Shown: positions 1 through 8,411 of the stretch, in pieces
How positions within the stretch are numbered: position 1 is the stretch's first letter
How the letters are laid out: every line of letters starts with the position of its first letter
Assembly: GCA_016765135.1 (NCBI GenBank)
Contig: JAESQN010000031.1
Location: 124,001 to 188,000, forward strand
DNA: 64,000 nucleotides
Direction of reading: 5' to 3'
From: Robiginitomaculum sp.
Lineage (GTDB): Bacteria > Pseudomonadota > Alphaproteobacteria > Caulobacterales > Maricaulaceae
Position numbers and translations under genes: made by a program
Notes under the pieces: model-generated
What the model saw: the letters and a program-made list of their open reading frames with translations, nothing else
Databases searched by the model: none
What the model was told of the DNA's origin: nothing

Positions 1-811
1 TCTCATCGCCCGACGCCAGATTATAAGCTTCGGACGGTTTGCCGTGCAGGGCGGCGGCCATCAGACCACGGGCCATGTCCTCGACAAAGATAAAGTCGCG
101 GGATGTCCGCCCTTCATCGTCCAATGGCAAAGCTTCCCCGTGCAGGGATTTAAATACAAATGTCGGGGTAACATTGCGCCAAATTGTATGCACCGTGCCG
201 CGCCAGCGACCAGCACCCAAAATTTCGCCGGGGCCGTAAACGTTCATAAACCGGGCTTTAACAAATGGCAGACCGTCAGATTTCCAGTAATAATTACCGT
301 AAAGCTCGCCGATGATTTTCGAAACCGAATAAGGGCTGTCATGAAATAATGATACAGGCGCTTCTTCGTCGGTTGCGGTTGCTTCCCCGTAGGTTTTCGC
401 CGCAACGGCACAGGCGGCGGCGGCATAGACGATTTTCTTGAGGCCTTTAATTTGCGCCAAACGGTTAAACAGCGCCAGGCTGGAATAATTATTGTGCATA
501 TGATCACGCATCGGGTCTTCGATGGAAGACTGGTTGCCGTGAAATGTCGCCAATTGATAAGCGTAATCCAGATCGTCCGGCAGGCGCTCCAAAACCTCCG
601 CATTGGTGATAGAGCGCGGGATAAATTCAACTCTTGGATCGTCCCAGACATTGACCATATCGGCGGACAGCAAATTATCCACCACTATCAGCTTCTTGAT
701 ATCTTCCTTCAGCAGCATTTTTGCCAGATTAGAGCCGACAAACCCGGCCCCGCCAACGATCAATATTGTTGCGCCGGTGAAATTTTTTGTATCAAATTTT
801 GTTCTAGTCAT
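1..811 (-). CDS. NAD-dependent epimerase/dehydratase, C-terminus cut by window edge
   Basis: This is an extended short-chain dehydrogenase of the sugar-nucleotide epimerase/dehydratase family, expected to act in the cytoplasm on an NDP-sugar. About 270 residues are visible. The Rossmann motif GGAGFVGSNL lies near residue 20 and the catalytic YSVSK (YxxxK) near residue 170. No stop is reached before base 1, so the C-terminus lies outside the window. The ATG (811-809) shares one base with the TAA of the upstream epimerase gene (TAATG), so the two are probably translationally coupled. It heads downstream from two more epimerases and an asparagine synthase, which suggests surface-polysaccharide sugar synthesis. 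The exact substrate cannot be read from the sequence. Confidence 0.85.
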   Translation of the reverse strand, partial: MTRTKFDTKNFTGATILIVGGAGFVGSNLAKMLLKEDIKKLIVVDNLLSADMVNVWDDPRVEFIPRSITNAEVLERLPDDLDYAYQLATFHGNQSSIEDPMRDHMHNNYSSLALFNRLAQIKGLKKIVYAAAACAVAAKTYGEATATDEEAPVSLFHDSPYSVSKIIGELYGNYYWKSDGLPFVKARFMNVYGPGEILGAGRWRGTVHTIWRNVTPTFVFKSLHGEALPLDDEGRTSRDFIFVEDMARGLMAAALHGKPSEAYNLASGDE

Positions 812-1758
812 TATTTTTTCTCCACATCGGGAGCCTTTACATGTGAAAAGATCGCCGTCACACCAAATTCATCATACCATTGATACATTTTACGGATGGT
901 ATCTTCAAAGGAAACTTTGGCTTTCCAGTTGAAAGCTTTCTCGGTTTCACTTGCATCCAAAACCACCGTCTGGACATCGTCCGCGCCAGCCGGAACCACC
1001 GGAACCGGCTCGTCCATGGTAATGCCCAGATAGGCCACGGCCTGATCAAACACATCGTTAATGGATTTGCTTTCGCCCGTTCCAACATTAAACACACCCT
1101 GGGGCGCATCTGCGTCCAAAGCCAGCTCCAAAAACGCCATAAAATCCGACATGTCCATAAAATCACGGTAGGTATCCGAACAAAAACAGCCCTTGCCGGC
1201 TTTCAGACGGGTGTAGAATGTCGGGATAGGCCCGATAGACAGGCGCGGCCCGGTAATATTGGACAAACGCAAGGAGACCACGTTGAGATTGGCCGCCAGC
1301 ATAACTTGTTCGCCAGCGGTTTTGGACACCCCGTAACTGGTAAACGGCTTGGAGGGCGCATCATTGGGGATCGGTGTCGTTTCCGGGCGGCCAAATGTCA
1401 GCGAGGTCTGGAAATTGACCAACCGCTTGACGCCGACCCGTTCAGATGCACGGGCCACATAAATTGAACCCAGCACATTGGTGCGGGCATCTTCAACCCA
1501 ATCATCCGGGTCTTTATAAGCGGCGGCTGAATGAATGACATGGGTTGGCTTGAAACCGTCAAACACCCGGTTCACCAGAGCTTCGTCGGAAACGGAGCCC
1601 TCGATGATTTCAAGGTTTTCGGCATTTTGCGGCAAGGAGGCCCGATAACCTGTGGCAAAATTATCCAGAACCAATATCTCCATGCCTGGCCGTTCAAGAT
1701 AAGCATCGATAATATTTGCGCCCAAACATCCTGCGCCGCCAGTGATTAAAAGTTTCAT
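811..1758 (-). CDS. NAD-dependent epimerase/dehydratase
   Basis: This 315-residue extended SDR has the NAD-binding motif TGGAGCLGANI at residues 6-16 and a catalytic YGVSK motif in mid-protein, as in UDP-glucose 4-epimerase and dTDP-glucose 4,6-dehydratase relatives. It is clearly paralogous to the next gene upstream: both have the same length and share distinctive stretches such as YKDPDDW/YKDPDNW and the NFATG/NFETG motif after the second strand. The gap to that gene is 17 bp and the stop overlaps the next start, so it sits inside an operon. It probably interconverts an NDP-sugar for glycan synthesis. The specific reaction is not assignable. Confidence 0.85.
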   Translation of the reverse strand: MKLLITGGAGCLGANIIDAYLERPGMEILVLDNFATGYRASLPQNAENLEIIEGSVSDEALVNRVFDGFKPTHVIHSAAAYKDPDDWVEDARTNVLGSIYVARASERVGVKRLVNFQTSLTFGRPETTPIPNDAPSKPFTSYGVSKTAGEQVMLAANLNVVSLRLSNITGPRLSIGPIPTFYTRLKAGKGCFCSDTYRDFMDMSDFMAFLELALDADAPQGVFNVGTGESKSINDVFDQAVAYLGITMDEPVPVVPAGADDVQTVVLDASETEKAFNWKAKVSFEDTIRKMYQWYDEFGVTAIFSHVKAPDVEKK

Positions 1759-1775
1759 GATAGTGTCCGCCGTCT

Positions 1776-2723
1776 TTAAGTTTCTTTGTCGTCTTTAAGT
1801 TTCAAATGGGTATATTCACCCAAGGTGCCGTGCTCATTATAATACTCCACCGCAAGGGCAACAAATGTATCAAGCGGCGTAAAATCAATAGCCCCAAAAT
1901 CCTTGTATGTCCGCGACGGATCCAGCAATATTGAAGCGGCGTCGTCTTCGCCCAATGGATGCACATCAGGCGCGGGATAATCATTGATTTTCAACGCTTT
2001 GACCACGGCATCATAGAGCTCAATAATGGCGATATCCGTACCGGACGAGAAATGATAAGCACCGTTCCCGGTGCCGTCCGCGGCGGCTACAGACGCTTTG
2101 GCCAGATCGCCAACAAAGACGAAATCCCGGCGAGCTTCGGTAACAAAGCATTTTTTCCCGGACTTCAAGCGCGAATAAAAAATCGGCAGCGGGCCTGAAA
2201 CATTGCGCGGGCCAACCACATTGGCCAAACGGAATGTGACAAAATTAATGCCGGAAAGCTCCAGATAATCTTCTGCAGCGGTTTTGGAAATTGAATAGGA
2301 CGAATTGCCCGGGTTTTTCGGATGGTCAAGTGTAACCGGAGACTCGCTCGGATTGGTTCCGTAGCACAGCGCCGTCTGGTAATAAATAAACCGGCCAACA
2401 CCAAATTCTTTGGCCGCCTGCACCAAATTGCCGCCGCCAACACAATTGGTGATATTGTCCTCATACCAGTTATCCGGATCTTTATAGGACGCGGCCGTGT
2501 GAATGAGCACATCCGGGCGAAACTCGCCGATCAACTTGTCAACCAGAGGCTTGTCGGCAATCGAGCCTGTAATCAGTGTCAGATTGTCGTGGCTTTCCGG
2601 TAAATGTTCCCGGCGACCCGTTTCGAAATTGTCAATGGCCATAACTTCGTCGCCGCGCGCCAAAAGTATTTCCGCTATGTGTGAGCCGATTTGGCCACAA
2701 CCGCCTGTAATAAAAACTTTCAT
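1776..2723 (-). CDS. NAD-dependent epimerase/dehydratase (paralogue of the next gene)
   Basis: This 315-residue extended SDR has the dinucleotide-binding motif TGGCGQIGSHI near the N-terminus and YSISK as the YxxxK catalytic pair. A ribosome-binding AAAGGA lies about 8 bases before the ATG. It resembles its downstream neighbour over the whole length, consistent with tandem duplication followed by divergence. It lies 18 bp after the asparagine synthase stop and is probably co-transcribed with it. A role in NDP-sugar modification for a surface polymer is inferred from family and context only. Confidence 0.85.
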   Translation of the reverse strand: MKVFITGGCGQIGSHIAEILLARGDEVMAIDNFETGRREHLPESHDNLTLITGSIADKPLVDKLIGEFRPDVLIHTAASYKDPDNWYEDNITNCVGGGNLVQAAKEFGVGRFIYYQTALCYGTNPSESPVTLDHPKNPGNSSYSISKTAAEDYLELSGINFVTFRLANVVGPRNVSGPLPIFYSRLKSGKKCFVTEARRDFVFVGDLAKASVAAADGTGNGAYHFSSGTDIAIIELYDAVVKALKINDYPAPDVHPLGEDDAASILLDPSRTYKDFGAIDFTPLDTFVALAVEYYNEHGTLGEYTHLKLKDDKET

Positions 2724-2741
2724 AATATATTCCTTTTGTTG

Positions 2742-4655
2742 TTAATTTAGCAATGCCCGAAATTCGTGGGCGCGATCGTAAAAATTCTGATGCCAAAGTT
2801 CAAGACTTAGCAAACCCCAAGTCTTTCTTGAAAACTGTGAATCCTTGGTAAAATTGGCCAGCACTTTCTCGCTGTCCATAAACGGCCGCTCCATAGCCGC
2901 TTTTGACCTGAATGTATCTTGGACAAAATCGCGCAATTCGCCTGCATACCATTCTTTTAGCGGAACGGGGAAGCCCATTTTATCGCGCCTCTCGGTCAAT
3001 TCTATTGGCAATTTTTGCTTATATGTGGAGCGGAGCAATTCTTTGAGTCGGCCACCTGAATATTTGATATGCGGCGGGATGGTGGCAACAAATTCCACCA
3101 AAGGATGGTCCAGTAGCGGCACCCGCGATTCCAGCCCGTGAGCCATGCCCATGCGGTCTTCGACCTGAAGAAGCGCCGGCAACAAACATTTAAAATCAAA
3201 CCGCGACATGCTGTCCAGATACATGTCCTCCCCAACCGCACTGCGGTCATTAAACACCGCCTTATAGGACGAAATCACATGCTCCATATCGACAACGGAA
3301 AGATCAACCTCGTCTTTCAAATCGGACGAGCGGTCGATCAATGTGAAAAACCGCATATCCAGATCGCCGAACAGTCCATCTTTCCAAGACTTTTGCAACA
3401 GCGGTTTATACTCTTTAAGGAGACCCATATTGGGAATGACATCTTCAAAACTGACATCAAAAGCGCCGCTGTTCAACCGCCCGTCAAGCCCGCCTTTAAT
3501 AAGCTGCTCCAGATACCCGGCCAAATAGCGGGCATAGCCGCCAAATATTTCGTCGCCGCCCTGACCACCTAACACAACTTTTCTGTGGGACGCCGCCAGA
3601 CCCGACACCATATATTGCGGGAATGATCCCGGGCCAGCGACCGGGTAATCCAGATGATAAATTACCTTGGACATATTATCTGAGAAATCCTGCGCCGTAA
3701 TGTCGATTTGGTGCATGGTATTGCCACATTGGGCGGCGGCTATTTCGGCGTAATTACTCTCGTCATAACCGGGGAATTGGGTAAATTTGCCGTGAAAAGA
3801 CAGATTGTTATCTGGGCTATGCTCGCTGGCCAATATTGCGATGAGGGACGAGTCGACCCCGCCGGACAAATAACTGCCAATGGGCACATCGGCGCGTAAA
3901 TGTACATTGATCGAATCCGCTACAAGTTCGCGAATGCGCTCCTGACAGCCCTCTAATGTAAGATCGTGATTATGGGTATAGGTCACATCCCAATATTTTT
4001 CGATGCTGACCTTGCCGTTCGCGACCGTTAAAGAATGGCCAGGCATAAGCTGGAAGATATCTTTAAATAATGTGCGCTCTGTGACCGGATATTGAAATGT
4101 CAGATATTCTGAAAACGCCTTTTGGTCCATTTCCAATTTCGGCAAGATGGGCAACAATGCCTTTATTTCCGAGGCGAAATACAGCACACCGTCCACGGTT
4201 GTGTAATAAAAAGGCTTAATGCCAAATCTGTCCCGGGCACAATACAGGCTTTGACGGGCTTCGTCCCAAAGGGCAATTGAAAACATGCCGCGCAAATGCG
4301 ACGCAGTGCCGCGTCCAAATTTTGCATATGTGGCAAGAATGGTTTCCGTATCCGTTTGGGACACAAAATCCCAGTCGCCCGCTCTCTCTTTGCGTAATTC
4401 TTTATAATTATATACCTGACCGTTAAAGGTCACAACCGTGCCATTTGGCCCGTGTCTAGGCTGTTTGCCGCCGTCCGTAAGGTCAATGATCGCCAGGCGC
4501 TTGTGCCCCAATCCAACCTGGTTTTTATTGCCGGTCCAAGCCCCTTCACCGTCTGGGCCTCTGTGTGCAATCAATTTACACATGACCTCCAACTTTTTTT
4601 CCAAGTGAGGTATTTGGTTGTTTGTAATACTAATAGCACCTGCAATACCGCACAT
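2742..4655 (-). CDS. asnB: Asparagine synthase (glutamine-hydrolysing), AsnB type
   Basis: The start is set at 4655 because the protein then begins MCGIAG, which puts the glutamine-amidotransferase nucleophile Cys at position 2. An upstream in-frame ATG at 4706 would bury it. The N-terminal class II amidotransferase domain (about residues 1-220, with HRGPDGEG) releases ammonia. The C-terminal AsnB domain carries the ATP-pyrophosphatase loop SGGVDSS near residue 265. At about 637 residues it matches AsnB homologues in glycan clusters, where some amidate sugar acids rather than aspartate. It is the first gene of the epimerase operon, so an EPS-linked amidation role is possible. Confidence 0.9.
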   Translation of the reverse strand: MCGIAGAISITNNQIPHLEKKLEVMCKLIAHRGPDGEGAWTGNKNQVGLGHKRLAIIDLTDGGKQPRHGPNGTVVTFNGQVYNYKELRKERAGDWDFVSQTDTETILATYAKFGRGTASHLRGMFSIALWDEARQSLYCARDRFGIKPFYYTTVDGVLYFASEIKALLPILPKLEMDQKAFSEYLTFQYPVTERTLFKDIFQLMPGHSLTVANGKVSIEKYWDVTYTHNHDLTLEGCQERIRELVADSINVHLRADVPIGSYLSGGVDSSLIAILASEHSPDNNLSFHGKFTQFPGYDESNYAEIAAAQCGNTMHQIDITAQDFSDNMSKVIYHLDYPVAGPGSFPQYMVSGLAASHRKVVLGGQGGDEIFGGYARYLAGYLEQLIKGGLDGRLNSGAFDVSFEDVIPNMGLLKEYKPLLQKSWKDGLFGDLDMRFFTLIDRSSDLKDEVDLSVVDMEHVISSYKAVFNDRSAVGEDMYLDSMSRFDFKCLLPALLQVEDRMGMAHGLESRVPLLDHPLVEFVATIPPHIKYSGGRLKELLRSTYKQKLPIELTERRDKMGFPVPLKEWYAGELRDFVQDTFRSKAAMERPFMDSEKVLANFTKDSQFSRKTWGLLSLELWHQNFYDRAHEFRALLN

Positions 4656-5005
4656 GATGATCGCCCTATCTAAATTATGATAGCGCCAAATATCGGCTTT
4701 ATCCACCTACGTCAACCTCTGAGTAGGGTGTTCATGCGGTTCCTCTGACTGGATGTGGTGTTGTGCTAACCTATAGGTGCCAGCATTGGACATTTCATGA
4801 ATTGCAACATCAAAAAAAGACACCTATTTTTTTGACGTCTGCGGCAAACGGGCGACCAGTAAGCTTTGAGGAAGGACATTAACTGCTGATGAAATTGCAG
4901 AGGTAGCCGCCATTCTTAAAATTCATAAGCAACTACAAACTATATTTGCTAACCAAAAGTCAAACCAAAAAACGGCAAACTACTTAATCGGGCTAACCGT
5001 CGCCC
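4656..5005. other. Non-coding gap with no recognisable gene
   Basis: These 350 bases upstream of asnB are AT-rich and have no convincing reading frame on either strand. They should contain the asnB-epimerase promoter, but no confident -35/-10 pair was identified. The flanking pieces at 5006-5298 look like broken genes, so this stretch may be decayed coding sequence too. Confidence 0.4.
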
Positions 5006-5164
5006 CTAAAGGACAAACTTTTCAATAATGGCTTGAGGTTCTTTGAGATGTTTACCGCCGCCATATTCCGGACGGTGGAATTTATATCCCATTAACTGCG
5101 CTTGGGCGCGATCAATAACGTCCAAGTGGATAAGCTGATCTGACAACCAATGCCGCAAAGCGCG
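5006..5164 (-). pseudogene. C-terminal remnant of an unidentified protein
   Basis: Fifty-two sense codons run open to a TAG at 5008-5006, with an in-frame TGA just before them and no start codon of its own. The predicted peptide (RALRHWLSDQ at one end, KEPQAIIEKFVL at the other) has the composition of a real protein end rather than a random frame. I do not recognise the family. It is probably the tail of a gene that lost its 5' part in a rearrangement. Confidence 0.3.
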
Positions 5165-5166
5165 TC

Positions 5167-5298
5167 ATGAGCCACGTTCTAGATGTTTATCTACATGACA
5201 TCTTTGCTGGGCAATTCATGCAAGGCAAGGACGGCGCGTTATCGTTCGTTTATAAAGGACAGCATTGCCATGACCAAAGACTTGAAAACACTTGCTGA
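5167..5298 (+). pseudogene. HipA-like N-terminal fragment
   Basis: The frame from ATG 5167 begins MSHVLDVYLHDIFAG and continues through GALSFVYKG, which resembles the first strands of HipA toxin kinases (a V-L-D-V-x-L start, then an L-S-F-x-Y strand). Similarity stops after about 30 residues and the frame ends at 5298, so no kinase domain follows. No hipB-like antitoxin was recognised beside it. An overlapping 33-codon frame starting at ATG 5270 with AAAGGA upstream could instead be a small peptide before cysD, but nothing else supports it. The break may mark the junction where the cysD-cysNC-sulfotransferase block joined this locus. Confidence 0.4.
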
Positions 5299-5385
5299 AG
5301 CGCATAGTTTCAAGAAAGGAGCAAACCCCAACCCTGCGGATTTCGTGTTTGAAAAACCTTTTGTTGGCTAGAAAGGCAGATAGAG

Positions 5386-6339
5386 ATGCATATTGATACA
5401 GACCTGATGAGCTCACCGGAAACTCGGCAAACTTCAAATGTTACATTAACGCATCTGCAGCGACTTGAGGCGGAAAGCATTTACATTATGCGCGAAGTCG
5501 TCGCCCAATGTAAAAACCCTGTCATGCTTTACAGTGTGGGCAAAGATAGTTCAGTCATGTTGCATTTGGCGCTAAAAGCTTTCTTCCCTGCGCGCCCGCC
5601 TTTTCCACTTTTGCATGTGGATACGGGCTGGAAATTTAAAGACATGATTGCCTTTAGGAACCGCAGAATAAAAGAACTCGGACTTGAGCTACACGTCCAT
5701 ACGAACCCGAACGGTCTCGCGCAAAACGTTGGCCCGTTCACACATGGATCAAGTGCTCATACAGACGTCATGAAAACACAGGGTTTGAAACAAGCCTTGG
5801 ACAAATACAAATTTGATGTCGCTTTTGGTGGGGCGCGCCGCGACGAAGAAAAATCGCGGGCTAAGGAACGTATTTTTTCATTTAGAAACGCGCAACATCG
5901 CTGGGACCCTAAAAACCAAAGGCCGGAACTTTGGCATAACTATAATGCTCGCGTGGCGCCGGGTGAAAGTATGCGGGTGTTTCCACTATCCAATTGGACC
6001 GAGCTTGATATCTGGCAGTATATTTACAAAGAAAGCATTGAAATTCCTGATTTGTATTTTGCGGCGGCGCGCCCCGTAGTCGAACGTGGAGGTCAACTTA
6101 TTATGATTGATGATAACCGCATGCCCCTGAACGCAGGTGAAACGGCTCGAGAGAAAATGATCAGGTTCCGGACATTAGGATGTTATCCTTTGACCGGTGC
6201 CGTTCTTAGTAATGCCACAACACTTCCTGAAATTATCCAAGAAATGCTTCTGACGACAACATCGGAACGGCAAGGCCGCCTTATTGATTCGGATAGCAAT
6301 GCCAGCATGGAAGACAAAAAACAAGAAGGGTATTTCTAG
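5386..6339 (+). CDS. cysD: Sulfate adenylyltransferase subunit 2
   Basis: CysD is the catalytic ATP-pyrophosphatase half of ATP sulfurylase, making APS from ATP and sulfate while CysN hydrolyses GTP. The 317-residue protein has the PP-loop YSVGKDSS near residue 47, the HVDTGWKF segment, and the [16 protein letters not shown] block typical of CysD. A GGCAGA-like ribosome site precedes ATG 5386. It is followed 5 bp later by a cysN-cysC fusion. No cysH, cysI or cysJ lies nearby, so the pair probably supplies activated sulfate to the adjacent sulfotransferase rather than only cysteine synthesis. Confidence 0.93.
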   Translation: MHIDTDLMSSPETRQTSNVTLTHLQRLEAESIYIMREVVAQCKNPVMLYSVGKDSSVMLHLALKAFFPARPPFPLLHVDTGWKFKDMIAFRNRRIKELGLELHVHTNPNGLAQNVGPFTHGSSAHTDVMKTQGLKQALDKYKFDVAFGGARRDEEKSRAKERIFSFRNAQHRWDPKNQRPELWHNYNARVAPGESMRVFPLSNWTELDIWQYIYKESIEIPDLYFAAARPVVERGGQLIMIDDNRMPLNAGETAREKMIRFRTLGCYPLTGAVLSNATTLPEIIQEMLLTTTSERQGRLIDSDSNASMEDKKQEGYF

Positions 6340-6344
6340 CAAAT

Positions 6345-8255
6345 ATGGCTTACCAAGACACATTAATTACCGATGATATTTCAGCTTATCTTGACGAACG
6401 CGAGAACAAAAACCTGCTGCGGTTTATCACATGCGGCAGTGTTGATGACGGAAAATCAACGCTGATTGGCCGTTTGCTGTATGACCGCAAACTTCTCTAT
6501 GAAGACCAGCTGGACGCAATTGAGAAACAAAATATAAATTCAGGCATGCAAAATAGGGATATAAATTTCGCGAGCTTGGTGGACGGGCTTGCCGCCGAGC
6601 GGGAGCAAGGGATTACAATTGATGTTGCCTATCGTTATTTCTCTACCAAAAAACGCAATTTTATTGTCGCTGATACACCGGGCCACGAACAATATACCCG
6701 CAATATGGCGACAGGTGCATCAAATGCCGACCTAGCCATTATCTTGATCAATGCCCGCAAAGGCATTTTGGAGCAAACCAAAAGACATAGCTATATTGCG
6801 TCCCTGCTGGGGATAAAACACATTGGCGTGGCCATCAACAAGATGGACTTGGTGGATTATTCGCACGATAGATTCAGAGAAATTGTGGACGCGTTTAGCG
6901 CGTTTTCCAAAGATATGGGTTTTGCTAGTATACAGTACACTCCTATGTCAGCCCTAAGCGGGGAGAATATAACCGCCAAATCGGAAAAAATGCCTTGGTA
7001 TGATGGCCCGTGCTTTTTGGCACATTTAGAAACCGTTGATACATCCACGCAAACTGACCACGCCAGTTTTCGTTTTCCTGTCCAGTGGGTGAACCGCACC
7101 GATGCGAACTTTAGGGGGTATTGTGGCACTATTGCATCGGGGCAAATTCAGCCGGGTACAGAGATTATCGTCATCCCGTCTGGACAGCGGTCTGCCGTCA
7201 AAGAGATTGTCACTATAGACGGCCCGCTTGAGATGGCGGCACAGTTTCAATCCGTAACCCTTACTCTTGAAAACGAAATTGACATTTCTCGCGGGGATAT
7301 TATTTGCGGTATCGACAACCCCGCACAGCAGTCTGATCAATTTCAAGCCCACATATTATGGTTTTCGGAAAAGAAGCTTTACCCTGGGCGCAATTATCTG
7401 CTGAAAACACCCAACAAAATCGTTCCCGTTAGCATTACCTCCTTAAAGCACAAAATAAATGTAAATGATTTTTCAAAAAGAGCAGGGAAAACGCTAAGCC
7501 TGAACGAGATCGGCGTCTGTAATTTGTCACTTTCTAGTCCGATTGCTTTTGATCCATACAAGCTAAATAAAACCACGGGGAATTTCATTCTCATTGACCG
7601 ACAGAGTAATGAAACTATTGGAATGGGGTTCTTGGATTTTTCACTCCGCCGCGCTTCCAATATAGTTTGGCAAGACCTTGAAATTGGTAAAGTCCAGCGG
7701 GCGCAGCAAAAACACCAAAAGCCCGCCGTGCTATGGTTTACTGGTTTGTCCGGTTCTGGGAAATCAACCATTGCTAACCTTTTGGAGCAAAAACTGCATG
7801 ATATGGGTCGGCACACCTATGTTCTCGATGGCGATAATTTTCGTCACGGTTTGAGCAAGGATCTTGGGTTTACCAATGCGGACCGGGTTGAGAACATCCG
7901 CCGGGTTGCCGAAACGGCCAAGTTGATGTCCGACGCCGGCCTTATCGTACTTGTGTCGTTCATCTCGCCGTTTCGCGCCGAACGCAACATGGCGCGGCGC
8001 CTTATGGACGATGGGGAATTTATAGAAATTTATGTCAACACCCCTATCGAAGTGGCCGAACAAAGAGATGTGAAGGGGTTATACGCCCGTGCCAGAAGCG
8101 GTGAAATTAAAAACTTTACAGGCATAGACAGTGAATACCAAGCCCCGCAAACTCCGGAAATCGAAGTGAGTACAACCACACTACCCGCAGAAAAAGCAGC
8201 AGAGCAAATTGTCGAGTATCTGAACATTAACGGATTTCTCGAAACCCACACCTAA
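6345..8255 (+). CDS. cysNC: Bifunctional sulfate adenylyltransferase subunit 1 / APS kinase
   Basis: This 636-residue fusion first has a translation-factor-type GTPase (CysN) with GSVDDGKST near residue 30, DTPGHEQY near 108 and NKMD near 165. An APS kinase (CysC) follows with the P-loop GLSGSGKST near residue 466. It activates CysD to form APS, then phosphorylates APS to PAPS. The CysNC fusion is known in rhizobia and other proteobacteria, where NodQ supplies PAPS for sulfated glycans. It lies 5 bp after cysD and 156 bp before a sulfotransferase gene, which fits the same use here. Confidence 0.94.
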   Translation: MAYQDTLITDDISAYLDERENKNLLRFITCGSVDDGKSTLIGRLLYDRKLLYEDQLDAIEKQNINSGMQNRDINFASLVDGLAAEREQGITIDVAYRYFSTKKRNFIVADTPGHEQYTRNMATGASNADLAIILINARKGILEQTKRHSYIASLLGIKHIGVAINKMDLVDYSHDRFREIVDAFSAFSKDMGFASIQYTPMSALSGENITAKSEKMPWYDGPCFLAHLETVDTSTQTDHASFRFPVQWVNRTDANFRGYCGTIASGQIQPGTEIIVIPSGQRSAVKEIVTIDGPLEMAAQFQSVTLTLENEIDISRGDIICGIDNPAQQSDQFQAHILWFSEKKLYPGRNYLLKTPNKIVPVSITSLKHKINVNDFSKRAGKTLSLNEIGVCNLSLSSPIAFDPYKLNKTTGNFILIDRQSNETIGMGFLDFSLRRASNIVWQDLEIGKVQRAQQKHQKPAVLWFTGLSGSGKSTIANLLEQKLHDMGRHTYVLDGDNFRHGLSKDLGFTNADRVENIRRVAETAKLMSDAGLIVLVSFISPFRAERNMARRLMDDGEFIEIYVNTPIEVAEQRDVKGLYARARSGEIKNFTGIDSEYQAPQTPEIEVSTTTLPAEKAAEQIVEYLNINGFLETHT

Positions 8256-8411
8256 GCCCACCCCATTCTTACATCCTCTCATAAACAGGCTCAGAACAGC
8301 CCAAAATATTTTTGATAGCCCCTATCATTAAACCCGGGAATATGTAGGTTGTGAACTACAATTCTTTTCGGTGCCAATCAAACTGAACAGACAATTTGGG
8401 ATTAAAAACTG

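Noticed and set aside
244-932. Several frames of 100-140 residues on both strands near the window start.
   Set aside because: They are shadows of the truncated epimerase gene that fills bases 1-811 on the minus strand and of the epimerase that follows it.
5183-5371. A 62-residue frame ending just before cysD as a leader peptide.
   Set aside because: It overlaps the HipA-like fragment in another frame, has no sulfur-amino-acid run or attenuator hairpin, and only its internal ATG has a possible ribosome site.
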